Assembly (NCBI GenBank): GCA_046153695.1
Contig: JBJXEZ010000031.1
Coordinates: 1-6,012 of the forward strand
Source of the DNA: M3007 sp046153695
Lineage (GTDB): Bacteria > Bacteroidota > Bacteroidia > Chitinophagales > Saprospiraceae
Direction: 5' to 3'
DNA length: 6,012 bases
The first letter of the stretch is position 1; every line of letters starts with the position of its first letter. A program made the position numbers and the translations under genes. Of the stretch, positions 5,924-6,012 are shown one piece after another. The notes beneath the pieces are model-generated. The model was not told where the DNA came from, did no database searches, and saw nothing but the letters and a program-made list of their open reading frames with translations.

Positions 5924-6012
5924 GGCCCCATGGAAAGTGATTGGTGAAAATTGTTGAACACGTGGTCTTTCACGGATTGGTTCGTTTTCCCCGCCATCTG
6001 GCAAGTACACTC
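5921..6012 (-). CDS. Possible 3' end of a convergent gene, partial
   Basis: On the minus strand one frame is open from the window edge (codons from 6010) for 29 residues, beginning VYLPDGGENEP and ending ITFHGA, and stops at TAG (5921-5923), the outer tip of the right arm. If real, it is the C-terminus of a gene coming from the right, convergent with the helicase. A second minus frame is also open through this stretch (containing MAGKTNQSVKDH with ATG at 5997), has somewhat higher third-position G+C, and runs on into the element, so the choice of frame is not secure. I do not recognise either peptide. All three plus frames contain stops here. Confidence 0.3.
   Translation of the reverse strand, partial: VYLPDGGENEPIRERPRVQQFSPITFHGA

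Noticed and set aside
5547..5997. Small open frames crossing the element on both strands
   Set aside because: They share peptides such as LNFQRVHIF only because the DNA is an inverted repeat; no family resemblance is seen.

Overview
The window (about 57% G+C by impression) looks like chromosome from a Bacteroidota bacterium, possibly Saprospiria-like. The reasons are two intergenic matches to the Bacteroidota -7 promoter box TAnnTTTG, start codons without Shine-Dalgarno sequences, and a Pif1-like helicase carrying HRDC and C-terminal helix-turn-helix regions, an architecture I associate with this phylum. The assignment is inferred; no rRNA or marker gene is present.

Layout. Positions 1-310 have no convincing gene but hold a GC-rich hairpin that merges into a four-tract G-quadruplex motif (89-124). 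On the minus strand, read right to left, a MoxR-type AAA+ ATPase (2936-1941) is followed after 7 bases by a fused iron-sulfur/NrfD membrane protein (1933-311), a probable two-gene operon. A 150-bp divergent intergenic region (2937-3086) has one -7 box facing each way, both very close to the start codons. On the plus strand an 818-residue SF1B helicase runs from 3087 to 5543.

The most unusual part is 5541-5923, a 383-bp AT-rich element with no convincing gene. Its ends are perfect 18-bp inverted repeats. Once a 65-nt hairpin-forming insert is removed from the left arm, they become a 37-bp inverted repeat with one mismatch. Inside are four copies of a small dyad (GACCTCGGAGAGGTC and variants) arranged as nested inverted repeats, so the whole unit could fold as one long branched hairpin. 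It looks like a non-autonomous MITE-type element inserted at a TA. Its left tip coincides with the stop codon of the helicase. Its right tip would supply the stop codon of a possible convergent gene entering from beyond the right edge.

How the genes may work together. The iron-sulfur/NrfD protein would pass electrons between the quinone pool and a partner redox enzyme that is not in the window. The adjacent MoxR ATPase may be a maturation chaperone for that complex. The helicase is a separate DNA maintenance gene.
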